A stretch of 64,000 nucleotides of DNA from Sorghum bicolor (taxonomy: Eukaryota > Streptophyta > Magnoliopsida > Poales > Poaceae), in contig NC_012873.2 in assembly GCF_000003195.3 (NCBI RefSeq), positions 47,153,166-47,217,165 of the forward strand. Reading direction: 5' to 3'. How positions within the stretch are numbered: position 1 is the first letter of the stretch; each line of letters starts with the position of its first letter. The notes beneath the pieces are model-generated. The model did no database searches, was not told the origin of the DNA, and saw only the letters and a program-made list of their open reading frames with translations. Shown here in pieces: positions 20,941 to 31,897 of the stretch. The position numbers and the translations under genes are program-made.

Positions 20941-23900
20941 GTGCAAAGGGGTAAACCAGCAAAGAAAGTGGGACAAGTCTTCCATACAGAGGTGGAGACG
21001 ATACCGGAGGGAGAACCAGTAATGATGGGTACGTTTCCTGTTGCGAAACATCCTGCTTTAATGCTTTTCGATTCTGGTGCATCTCATACATTCATCAACC
21101 GCACCTTTGTGATGAAGCATGGCATACCCATTGGGGAAACACAAGATCATTTTTATATACAGTCGCCAGGAGGACGATTGAGTTCTAAAGAAATGGTTCA
21201 CCAGATACCCATCGAATTTGGTGGGCATAGTTTTGCCACTAGCATGATTGTTCTTAAGGACCAGGAGATTGATGTCATACTAGGCATGAACTGGATGGCA
21301 CAACAAGGGGTTGTGCTAGACACTTTGCATCGAACCATTAAAGTACCATTGCCCAATGAGAATTCTTACCTTCTAATCCAATTAGTTACTCCCAAACGGG
21401 CAATTGGGCAAGTTCATGCCACTAATGTGTCTGCAGTCAAAAATATCCTGGTAGTTCGGGATTTTCCAGATATATTTCCTGAAGACCTACCAGGTCTGCC
21501 ACCAGACCGGGATGTCCAGTTCAGTATAGAATTGAAACCAGGGACAGCCCCAATATCTCGAAGGGCCTACCGAATGGCACCGAAGGAACTGGCCGAATTG
21601 AAAACCCAACTACAAGAGTTGATGCAAAAAGGTTTTATTCAGCCCAGTTCCTCTCCATGGGGTTGCCCAGCCTTATTTGTGAAAAAGAAAGATCAAACAT
21701 TAAGGCTGTGTGTCGATTATCGTCCCCTGAATGAGGTGACGATTAAAAACAAGTACCCCATGCCCCGTGTTGACTTACTATTTGACCAGTTAGCCGGGGC
21801 CAAAGTATTCTCAAAAGTTGATTTGAGATCAGGGTACCACCAAATTAAAATTAGGCCGGAAGATGTACCCAATAGCTTTTACAACCCGTTATGGGCTGTA
21901 TGAATACTTGGTAATGTCTTTTGGATTGACCAATGCACCGACCCATTTCATGTACTTGATGAACTCTGTCTTCATGCCAGAGCTGGACAAATTCGTGGTT
22001 GTCTTCATTGATGACATTTTGATCTACTCCAAGACTAAGAAAGAACACGTTGAACATCTGAGAATTGTGCTAACCCGTCTCAGGGAGCATCAACTATATG
22101 CCAAGTTCAGCAAATGTGAGTTCTGGCTAGACAAAGTCGATTTCCTGGGTCATGTATTATCAGCGGAGGGAGTCGCTGTAGACCCAGGTAAAGTAGAAGA
22201 CGTGTTGAATTGGAAGCCCCCGACTACGGTACATGAGGTCCGTAGTTTTCTAGGTATGGCGGGATATTACCGTCGCTTTATCCCGGACTTTTCAAGAGTC
22301 GCTAAACCAATCACGACCTTGCTCAAGAATCAAACAAAATTTGTTTGGTCATCTGAATGTGAGCAAGCCTTCCAGACTCTGAAAAGGTTATTGACAACTG
22401 CACCTGTCTTAGCCCAGCCAGATATTGAAAAACCCTTTGATGTGTATTGTGACGCATTAGGGATAGGGATAGGTTGTGTGCTAATGCAGGAGGGTCGAGT
22501 AATTGCATATGCTTCCAGACAGCTTAAACCACATGAAGATGATCTTGAACTAGCTGCTGTAGTACATGCATTAAAGATCTGGCGCCATTATCTGTTGGGG
22601 AACACTTGTCATCTATACACAGATCACAAGAGCTTGAAGTACATCTTTACTCAAGCTGAACTTAATATGCGCCAGCGAAGGTGGCTAGAATTGATCAAAG
22701 ATTACGACCTTGAGGTGCATGATCACCCTGGCAAGGCGAATGTAGTAGCTGATGCCCTCAGTCGTAAGGCTCACTGTAATTGCTTAACAGTGACGCCTAA
22801 AGATATAACTTTGTGCCAAGAGCTAGAGAACTTGGGGATAGAAATGATTTCCCAAGGAAGCCTTGCCAATCTAAAGATTGATTTCAATCTTGAAGCTCAA
22901 ATCATAGAGGCACAAAAGGAAGACAAAGGCATGAAATATCTTAAAGAGAAAATTTCTAATAGAGCACCCACAGACTTTAAGGTGGATGATGCAGGAGTAA
23001 TCTGGTTCAAAAACCGGTTAGTGGTTCCAAAGGTACCTGAGCTACGTCAGCAAATCCTAGATGAAGCTCATACTATGAGATATTCTATTCATCCGGGGAG
23101 CAATAAAATGTATCAGGACCTAAAGCAAAGGTTTTGGTGGACGAAAATGAAGATAGAAATAGCCCGCTATGTGGCCCAATGCGACACCTGCCGAAAGGTC
23201 AAAGCTATTCATCTCAAATCCACTGGAGAGTTGCAACCTTTGCCTATTCCAGCATGGAAATGGGATGATATTAGTATGGATTTCATAGTAGGATTGCCCA
23301 AGACGGCCAAAGGCTTTGATTCTATTTGGGTCATTGTGGATCGTCTCACCAAAACAGCACACTTCTTTCCTGTAAAGACATCGTATCATACTTCCACCTA
23401 TGCTCAGATCTATTTTGATCGTATACTAAGTCTGCATGGGGTGCCAAAGACAATAGTGCCAGATAGAGGCACACAATTTGTCTCCCAATTCTGGAAATGC
23501 TTACATGAATCTTTGGGCACCAAGCTTTTATACAGTACAGCCTACCACCCTCAAACAGGTGGGCAAACAGAAAGGGTGAATCAAACCCTAGAAGATCTAT
23601 TAAGATCTTGTGCTCTAAATTTTCCAGATAAGTGGGATGACTGCTTACCTTTAGCAGAGTTTTCCTACAACAATAGCTATCAAGAAAGTATTAAGATGGC
23701 TCCCTTTGAGGCACTATATGGCCGTCGATGTCGAACTCCACTACATTGGTCGGAACCTGGAGAAAGGTGGTTCTTTGGGGTTGACTTAGTAAAGGAAACT
23801 GAGAACAAAGTTAGACAAATCCAAAATAACTTGAAGATTGCTCAGTCTCGACAGAAAAGCTATGCCGATAAAAGACGTCGACTCTTAAAATTCGCCAAAG

Positions 23901-24337
23901 GTGACCATTTGTATCTGAAAGTATCCCCAATGAAAGGAGTAAATTGTTTTGGCGTTAAAGGCAAGTTAGCGCCTCGTTACATTGGTCCATTTCCAATCAT
24001 TGACCGATGTGGACAGGTAGCTTACCGCCTTAAACTGCCCGAACGATTATCCGGGATACACAATGTATTTCATGTGTCTCAACTGAAAAAGTGTCTTCGA
24101 GTACCAGACCAAGTTCAAGATATCGAAAATGTGGAACTTGAACCGGATCTGACTTATGCGGAATATCCTATCCGAGTATTGGACCAAAGAGATAGAGTTA
24201 CTCGAAGAACAACTACCAAGTGGTACAAGGTGCAATGGAGCCAGCACTCTGAAGAGGAAGCCACATGGGAATCTAAAGATTATCTAATGGAGAATTTTCC
24301 AGAGTTCCATGCTTCTCTTCAAGCCAACATCCGATAA
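20941..24337 (+). pseudogene. pol: E2 pol: protease, RT, RNase H, integrase, chromodomain
   Basis: Protease [17 protein letters not shown] lies at about 21058-21110. RT starts at about 21560 ([32 protein letters not shown]). The frame breaks between 21862 and 21880, where 2 nt appear to be missing, and resumes at 21863-24337. RT continues with [20 protein letters not shown] and [10 protein letters not shown], then RNase H ([22 protein letters not shown]). Integrase has its HHCC finger at about 23068-23200 and DDE residues in [15 protein letters not shown] and [11 protein letters not shown]-terminal chromodomain ([20 protein letters not shown]) would read heterochromatin marks and steer integration. 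Only the RT frameshift and the upstream TAG disable this copy. Confidence 0.9.
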
Positions 24338-24525
24338 ATAGGAAGTGTACTCCAGTAAAGGAAAAGAGTAGCCAAAACCATGTACTTAATGTACATATGT
24401 GTTTATGATTAAGTAGTCTTCCCCAGCTTCTTGTATTATGAAAAGGTTGAAAGTGAAATAGTTTGACAAATTTCCTTTTCCATTACATACCCTAAGGCTT
24501 TAAATCTTAGGGACGAGATTTCTTT

Positions 24526-24538
24526 AAGGGGGAAGGGC
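24526..24538 (+). other. E2 polypurine tract
   Basis: AAGGGGGAAGGGC lies immediately upstream of the 3' LTR. Confidence 0.85.
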
Positions 24539-27500
24539 TGTAACATCCCCGATGTTACGGTTACTAAAAGTGGACCATGTCATCATGAGCATTGCATAGC
24601 ATGTTGATTAAGCACAACTTGATGCACCAACTTAAAACAAGTTTACTTTGGTTGCTTGTGCTTAGGGATCTAAAGTGTGTTTATATTGTGTATTGAAGCT
24701 TGTGTTGGTTGTTAAAACCCTAGGGTGGAAGATTTCCGAGAGAATAGGGGGAAAACCCTGATTTTAGGACCCTAGAATTGCCCCCTTTTGTGTAACTTAA
24801 AAACTAAGCAAAATTTGAGGTTGAGTTCAGAATAAAAGTTGTAGATCTTGTCAAGATGTACAACTTTGGTGTTTTGAGTTTTCCAAGTTTCAATACAAAA
24901 TTCAAAGTAATTTTGAAAATACAGATTTCCAGGAAGTGTCCCCTTTTCCAATTTGAATCTCCAATTCCAAATCTATTTGGAATCTTGAAAAGTGACCAAC
25001 ATGAAAGTTGTAGGGCTCAAAAAGTTGAACAACTTTCATGTTGGGAATTTTTCAAGTTGTTATGGAAAATCAAAAGTAATTTTGGAAATTCTGATCTGCC
25101 CCAATTCAAAAATTTGAATTTCCCCAATTTGAGATTTGAAGTTCAAACTGTTTTGCCAAATTCACACTCTTCCACTTAGAATCAGTTTTGGGCACCAAAA
25201 TATGATTTGTAGCTTGTAAAATTTTGCACAACTTTCACTTTAGTGGAAATTTGGCTCCAGTTCAACTTTTGGTCGAAATTCGCAAAGGGACAGAAAGGGG
25301 AGGATATGGACGGCTACAGTGATCCGATAGGGATCATGGCGCCCCTGTCCAGCGCGGCCGCCGCGCGTGCAGCGCCGCGTGCATGCGTGCGAGCACGCAG
25401 CTGCTTGCCTGCCAGTGTCGCCAGGCGACGTGGAAGCTGGGCGTCCCCTCCATTCGTGATATGTCACTCCACCGGCCGACGCGTTCCTTTTTTCTCCTTT
25501 ACACCCGACGCCGACGAGCTCACTGCGCCCACAAATTCGCCCTCCTCATTCCCTTCCAAGCCACCCGAGACCCCCTAGCAACTCTGCCCTGAGCTCCGCC
25601 ACCGATTGCGCCCCCTAGCGCAAGCTCTAATCCCCCATAAGCCGCAAACGAGCCATTCTTCTCCGACTCCGGCCGGGACCGCCGCCGTGCGCCTCCTCCG
25701 TGGTCACGCCGTTCTAGGAGGTTATACGCCTAGTACATAGTCGTTTCCGGTTCCTCTCTTTCACCCGAAGCTGATGCGCTTGCCCTTTTCCTTCGGACGC
25801 GAGCAGGTTCATCGGAACAAGCTCGCTGAGCCTAGAGCGCTGCCCGACCACACGGCCACCGTCGCCAAGGTCTTCTGCTGCTTCTCCCGCCGTGGTGAGG
25901 TGAGCACCGTGCTCCCTAATCCCCCTCGAACCTCCCTGTCTTATTCAATTGCGCTCTACCAAGCCCTAGTGGCCGGTCCACGATCGGTCATGGCGGCCGC
26001 CGCGATTCGCGCGACCGAGATGGGAAGAAGGAGATAGAGTGTGATTAGGGGGTAGCAGTAGAGTTGCGAAGGCGAGGCGAGGCTGGTGCGCACGCGCGCG
26101 TGGGCCGAGCCCCTCGCCAACGGTGGCCGGAGCCGTGGCCGAGCCGCCGTGCGTGGCGAAGACGAAGCTGACGGGTGGGACCTCCCCGTCAGCGTCTTGC
26201 AGAGAGAGGGAGAGGGCGGGTTCTGCGCATGGGCCGACTTGGGCCAAAGCCAAGCAGGCCGGCCGTAAGAGTATATGTTTGATTTTGCATATTAAATCAT
26301 ACACTGATTCAAGAATCATGGGAATTTTTATGCAGGTTCTATGCAATAAGTAGAACACAGGAAAAATATTGGATTTTATTTTCTGGAAGTTTGCATGTAT
26401 ATAAAAATTGCCTCTTTTATTTAGCAAATAAAACTTCCATGAATTTTCATAATTTATGGGTATATCCAAAAATCACCAAAAATTGTGAGAAGCCTCTGAA
26501 TATTATTCCCTGGATTCACACAAAATTTGGTGGCATTTGGATAATGTTTGAATAAAATATTATTATACCCTTAATTAGTAATTAAATAATAATTTTAGAA
26601 TAATTAGATAATAATTAGTTTAAATTCTCAAAATTAGGGTCTGAGTGATTTTGGGATTCTGTGATGACCTGAGGTCATTAACCTTAATGACCTTTGGCAT
26701 TTAATTATTGTTTGGCATTTAATACTTAATTAAGAATTAATTAAAATAAAAAGGATTAATAATTAGTTAACTAAGGATAATTATGAATCAAGAGAAATCT
26801 TAAATTACTGATGCAACCTCTTGGGTAAAAACACTAAAATTGTAAACAGCTGTAATTATTGTTTAGTATGTGTTGCACCGAGAAGGCCAGTAGTACTCAA
26901 CTCGGTCCTTCTCAAATATTTGTCATACGCATATCATGAGCATTCATCATTTTGCGTATAGTGCACGTGACCGAAGGAGCGACCGTTGTACCGAACCCCG
27001 AGGTCGGTGCTCCGTTCGAGGAAGTAGGATCCGAGACTTGGGAAGTCTCCGAGGGTCCCTCTCAGCTCTGCAACCAAGGCAAGCCCCGGATGCATTAACC
27101 CCTCCTTGAATGTTTGAAATCTTTTATCACTTATGAATTGAAAGTGCTGCATTAGGTAGTTGAGAATTGGGTTAACCTACTTGCTGCATTTACTACCTTG
27201 ATATTTGTTATCTTGTCCTTGGCACCTGTTTTATTTTAAAATTGCGTAGTGATGCTTAGCCCTGCTACTAGATAGGTTTTCAACAAAGTTTGAAGGGTTG
27301 TTGTGGAATACACTTATAATCAATAATGTTTCAATTTGAGACCGGTCGGTGGACTTGCTTTAAGAATGGAGTCTTAAAGTAGTGTCTCCAACTGTATCGG
27401 TTAAGGACCGGTCCGTTGATGGCCCGCTGGGTTGAGAATTTATAGTACTAGCCACTTGCCCTCGGTAAGCCCGGTCTTGTGATCCCTCGACGCGAACAAC

Positions 27501-28686
27501 TACTCACGCACTGGGCGTGGAGCGATGGCGAGAGTAGCGTGTACCCACCTTACGGATCTGAGATGACCGGGAAACATCTAGATCGGCTGTAGGATGGTGG
27601 AGTACTGTGCTCTCGGGTGCCACGAACCTAGTCAAATTTGGGGAGAGCTTGATTTGGGTTGACATATGCAAGATTTTGTTCTACATATGTCGGGTGGTTA
27701 GGAACTCTAGCTGGATTGCTAAGCAGTTCGAATCGTCGTTGCTCCCCGATTGGGAGACTCAATCCACTGACCCTCATCGTAGTTAAATATGCAATTAAGT
27801 GATAAAATAAGAAAGGGGGAAATGTCTCATGAGGTCCGGATCCCAATTCCCGGACTCAGAGTGACATGAAGCTATGGCCGTTGGATAGATAATACTTTGA
27901 TTAAGGACTAGGACCCAACAGACTTGTCTGTGAGAAGCAACTAGATAGACTGTCCTCGAACTCCTCGACCTCTTAAGGAGAGGAATTCGCGGGTAAAACT
28001 TGAAAGTAAGGATGAACTATTAGTAAGCTTTTTAGCAAAACAACTTGGCTCCTTGCTCAGCCACTCCTTGTCTACCCCAAGCCTGCATCCCTAATTTCTC
28101 CTCTTTTTCCGTCGGTTAAGTCTTGTTGAGTACTCCCGTACTCAGGGTTTTATAACCCCTGTTGCAGGTGAAGCTCAGGAGCCGACATGTTTCGGACCCT
28201 GTTGTGTGACCGTCGTCGAGGTTGACGATGAGGAAGAGTGAGCGTGACCCATGGGTAGGGTTTGTAAATTTGTAATCTGTGTACTAAAGTTTAAGTTGCT
28301 CCGCTGGACCTGGTTTGTAATAACACTCTACTATTTGGAAGAACTACTTTTGTAAATTAAGTTATGTAATACTTCCGCTGCTTTACTCTGAAATATTATT
28401 TTGGTCTTATGTCGTCTGTGATACTGCAATGTCTTCGCAACGAGTGATCCTGGTGTTAACGTGGCCACTTGCTATCCTGTAAGGGAGAGAAGAAGAAGTT
28501 CTCGTTAATTGACCATCACTAATGGTCAGGACGAGCTTGCTTGATACGCCACAGGTAGCGGTGGAATGAGCGTCCAGCGATGCTCATCGGACCTCTAGAG
28601 TGGGAGGATCCCCAGCATCACCGTCAGAGGTCCTTAGGACAATGACAGGTGTCGGTGGGCCCAAACACTTAGGAGGTTTTGCCACA
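24539..28686 (+). repeat. E2 3' LTR
   Basis: This 4,148-bp direct repeat of the 5' LTR is uninterrupted. It preserves the empty target site of E3 (a single ctcta at about 28326-28330), which confirms where E3 inserted in the other copy. It follows the polypurine tract AAGGGGGAAGGGC. The TATA box of the 5' copy is altered here by a 2-bp deletion near 25460. No gene lies within it; its ORFs mirror those of the 5' LTR. Confidence 0.93.
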
Positions 28687-28691
28687 GAAAG
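28687..28691. repeat. TSD of E2, right (gaaag)
   Basis: Matches 2289-2293. The E1 gag reading continues across the two flanks. Confidence 0.93.
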
Positions 28692-30311
28692 CCAAATCGG
28701 CTAGTTGCCGATCATCCAGAACCAGACTGTAACATTTATTCTTAACATCTCGCAACCGTTGCACAAAACTTTCAACCGATTCATCATTACGTTGTCTCAA
28801 CCTGACTAAATCGGTAATCTTCTTCTCGTGAACACCAGAAAAGAAGTATTTATGGAACTGCTTCTCTAGATTGGCCCAAGTAATTACTGAGTTTGGAGGC
28901 AACGAAATAAACCAAGTGAAGGCCGATCCAGATAAAGACGATGAGAATAAACGCACCCTTAACTCATCTCTATTAGCAGCCTCTCCACACTGGATGATGA
29001 ACCTGTTAACATGCTCCATGGTTCACGTGTCATCCTGTCCAGAGAACTTGGTGAAATCTGGCACCTTGTACCGATTTGGAAGCGGAATTAAGTCGTATGC
29101 AAGAGGATATGGTGTCCGATAAGAATAAGTATTAACTTTGGGTTTTATCCCAAACTGATCTCTCATCACTTCAGCTATCTTATCGGCCCAATAGGCATCG
29201 GCATCCTGCCGATGGGCGGGTTGTGGATTTGGCACCTACTGATAAGCTTCCACATGTCTTTGTGGTGCACGATCTCCATGGAACAAAGCATTAGCCACCG
29301 CCTGTTGACCACCAACTTGCTGAGAAAGATTCATCGGCTGATTGATCAATCCTTGATTCTGAAACCCAGGTTGCATTGGTCCTTGCTGAAATCCCATAGC
29401 CTGATGATTCTACTGAGGAATTTGTGGAAAGACAAACTGCCCTATGCATCCACTGTTAACATTCATCGGTGTAGGCCCTGCCGATGACTGGTAGTTGGGC
29501 ATCATCATTGAATTGACATACCCAGGCTGTGTCATAAACCTTTGATGCGTCGGCATTGGATCTGTCGATGCGTTAGGCACCTGTAAAGGGTCTTGCAGTG
29601 GTAGTTGTAGAATAATGAGGATTCTAAGTCATCGGCGATACTGGGGGTACCGATGCCATAGGAGCCTTGCCTGTCGTGTCAGCCACTTGAGATATCCCAG
29701 AGCTATTTGCTATAAATTCTGGGGCATACCATATCCCCACCAGTTGGGAGGAACTTAACAATTTTTAAACATAGACCCTGACATTGCCGATGCCAATAGA
29801 TCTGTAGTAAGTTGGATTTGTCCGTCTAATGTTGCTAGATTAGTCCTCATCGGTGTAGATTGCCCATTAGTCATCCCTAATGTGCTTGGAGGAGAAGTAA
29901 CTTCTGTACCCGCAACGGCTGGAGCAGCCGATGGAGCTGTAACCAATGATGATCCTGGCTGATGATAGGCTGGGCCCACATAAGCTGGTCGTACTTGTCC
30001 TTCCTTAAAAGTTCTAGCCACAACATTGAAAACTGTATTGGACAGTACACTGGATTGATTGGTTAGAGCACGATTGATAGCATTGTCAACCATCTCTTGT
30101 AGTTTACCAGGATTAGTTTCAAAAGTGATTTGCCGAGGAATCAACAATGCTTCCTTTTGGATCACCTCGCCGCTCCTGTTGACGCTGAAGGACTTCAAAC
30201 ATAGCTGCTTGATTCCTCCATAGCTTTTGTCATAGCTTGCTTCTGCTCATCTCTGAGATTGGCTTCTGTCACGGGGATGATGTTTTCTGTATCAAAATCA
30301 GTGTTCGACAT
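28692..30311 (-). pseudogene. gag: E1 gag, N-terminal part (broken)
   Basis: The probable ATG is at 30311 on the minus strand (MSNTDFDTENIIPVTEANL). The reading frame breaks soon after and continues in other frames through 30198-29755 (motif ETNPGKLQEMVDNAINRAL) and a Gln-rich linker. The capsid-like domain follows at about 29235-28692 (DAYWADKIAEVMRDQFG, YKVPDFTKFSG, GSAFTWFISLPPNSVITWANLE, ESFVQRLRDVKNKC). The last piece is typical retrotransposon gag and ends abruptly where E2 inserted, just after DDRQLADLAF. The remainder is found at 2288 and below. Frameshifts and stops make it non-functional. Confidence 0.75.
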
Positions 30312-30335
30312 ATTGATCTTGATGTTGAATCTCTA

Positions 30336-30352
30336 TCCCACTAGGCGTGTCA
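30336..30352 (-). other. E1 primer-binding site (degenerate)
   Basis: The minus strand reads TGACACGCCTAGTGGGA five bases after the LTR end. It resembles the TGGCACGCC(C/T)AGTGGGA sites I recall for related Tat-like grass elements, with at least one mismatch. The tRNA isotype is not assigned. Confidence 0.4.
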
Positions 30353-30357
30353 AAAGA

Positions 30358-31077
30358 TGTGTTGGTGCAAAAGTAGATCTACAAACACAAAGGGCTAATA
30401 CCTGATTTGATGTTAAGGCGTGCTAGCCGATTTGACCTTACAATCGACAAAGGTGATAACTCGAATACTTTGGTCTCGACAATAGCGATGCGCCCGGATG
30501 TCACAGGCAAGAGGTATTCACGCGGAACTTGAGAACTCGTCGAGGTTGACTCAAAGAATTCCTATGAACTCGTAAGTAAAAGGAAAATACACAAAATGAC
30601 GAAGTCATCGAAAAAGTAGATGCTGGAATAGATGCAAAGACTTGTATTTGATTGATTGTGTTTTTTACATTGCCACGGGGTCTACATTTATACCCTGTCC
30701 ACAAAAGTTACAACCGGACACGACAAAAATTCTAATTCCAAATTGAGAGGAACCCGTATATAAAACAAACTCTAATAGCTAAAGAAAACATTAATTTATT
30801 CATCTTAGGCGGTTGGCGCACCGTCGCCCTCTTTTCGGCAAGTCTCACACCTCCCTTCTACTTTCATCGGCAAATCACCTTCCATCGGCATCGGCAACCA
30901 CCAGCATCGGCCATCGGCATAGATCAATCACCATCCCTGGACTTAGCCACACCCTGCTACTTCGCCATCGGCATCAATCCCCATCGGCAATTCCTTTGAT
31001 AACCAATCACCACTCTTTTCACCTACCGCTCTTTATTTCATTAATCCCTAGATACGTGTCCAAAAACGGTGTCAACA
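30358..31077 (-). repeat. E1 5' LTR
   Basis: Read on the minus strand, this 720-bp block starts TGTTGACACCG at 31077 and ends CCAACACA at 30358, giving TG...CA termini. A primer-binding-site-like stretch and the gag ATG follow downstream. It holds a TATA box at 30692-30686 and seven CATCGGC/GCCGATG copies in the upstream (U3) part. The partner LTR is outside the window, so the 3' boundary rests on the motif and the adjacent PBS only. Confidence 0.7.
30686..30692 (-). promoter_or_regulatory. TATA box of the E1 LTR
   Basis: The minus strand reads GGGTATAAATG here, inside the LTR and downstream of the GCCGATG cluster, where a U3/R boundary is expected. Transcription would run leftward into E1. 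Confidence 0.5.
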
Positions 31078-31380
31078 CAACTTTTCCTTGTACCAAACAT
31101 TTGGGGACTTTTGGCAAGGGTGTGCTTTTTTTTTGCCATGTCTTTCTAAAAAGGATACTGAGAGAAAGATCAATTTGAAAAATGGATGGAGTATTTTCCT
31201 AGCAAAAATTTTGTTGCTTTCTCCTAGTATAGGAGAAGAGCATTTTTTTTGGTGGATGGAAGGGTGCATGTTGCACGCAATCCTCAGTGTAAGAATTGGC
31301 TTTATTCGGTGGGTGCAAAGTGTGTCTCAGTCTAAACATATGACTCCAATCTAAGTTAAGTTCAATCCTTGATAAAACCC
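31078..31380. other. Unassigned 300-bp segment
   Basis: It lies between the E1 LTR terminus and the Athila-type remnant. There is no ORF with a recognisable product and no terminal motif. It may be diverged 3' sequence of the element that E1 entered. Confidence 0.4.
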
Positions 31381-31897
31381 CAACAATGACAAGCAGCTAT
31401 GGCTAAAGTATGTATATATAAGGAGCATAAACATTTGGCCTTGGTAGGAATTTTATAATCATTGAGGAACCATTGTTTTTAGATATTTTCCAAATAAATT
31501 CTCCGATAATCATGCAAGCTTAGAATAAAAATATAGCAGCTCGTGTCTTACTATCTCATATATATCTTACAACAACTTAGACATAGTTTTAGCACTTGCA
31601 ACTCACAGAAAGAAATCAAGTTCGTGGTTGTCTTATGTGAGCCAAGTGATCCATACTTAGAAAAATACTAAGTTGAGTGCTAGATACTAGAGAAATATTA
31701 ACAGAGCAACTATTCATCATTTCCAAGAGAAAGATGGCATGCATGGAAAATTTTATTTTATTATATTTTTTTGCATGAAGCATAGAACAACTGAAATTGC
31801 AATAAATTTAAAAGAGCCAGAATACTTACCTTGGTGGGGGAGAGGGTCTCCCCTAAGCTTGTCTCTTCTCATGCCTCCTCACTGATATGGTGGATAG
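31381..31897 (-). repeat. E0: minus-strand remnant of an Athila-type 3' untranslated region
   Basis: The reverse complement of 31880-31400 is clearly similar to 40176-40620 of E5: the landmark CCTCTCCCCCACnAAGGTAAGTATTCT, then TTTCTCTAGTA, CTAAGTATGGATCACTT, GTTGCAAGTGCTA and GAGATAGTAAGAC. It is diverged and has indels. E4 inserted into it at 31898, so it belongs to an older Athila copy in the opposite orientation. Confidence 0.7.

Larger units (their letters stand above)
2294..28686 (+). mobile_element. E2: Tekay/RIRE3-like chromovirus, containing nested E3
   Basis: This is a complete Ty3/gypsy element with LTRs of about 4.15 kb, a 5-bp TSD, a Met-tRNA-type PBS and a polypurine tract. The gene order is extra ORF, gag, protease, RT, RNase H, integrase and chromodomain. 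The long LTRs, PBS TGGTATCGGAGC, CX2CX4HX4C gag knuckle and C-terminal chromodomain point to the Tekay (Del) branch. As I recall, the ORF upstream of gag is a known feature of rice RIRE3/RIRE8. E3 (12,071 bp) sits in the 5' LTR. Coding breaks are in-frame TAGs at 19340 and 20926 and a frameshift near 21870. The two LTRs differ at about 16 positions in the first ~715 bp that I aligned by eye, so E2 is older than E3. Confidence 0.92.
1..31077 (-). mobile_element. E1: Tat-like Ty3/gypsy retrotransposon (5' part), split by E2
   Basis: This minus-strand element begins at its 5' LTR (31077 down to 30358). It runs through gag (30311-28692), is interrupted by E2 (2294-28686, TSD gaaag), and resumes at 2288 down to 1 with the end of gag, protease and the linker before RT. 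RT, integrase and the 3' LTR lie beyond the left edge. The Tat assignment rests on the CX2HX4HX4C knuckle, a protease with D-D-G at the active site, and a pre-RT linker whose residues (KDCFAWDY, then FRPHQQPARR) are typical of that lineage. Several frameshifts and stops make it non-coding. It must be older than E2. The motif ATCGGC/GCCGAT is unusually common throughout the element. Confidence 0.8.

Noticed and set aside
30813..31178. 121-codon plus-strand ORF rich in His and Ser
   Set aside because: Made by the CATCGGC repeats in the E1 LTR and crosses the LTR boundary.
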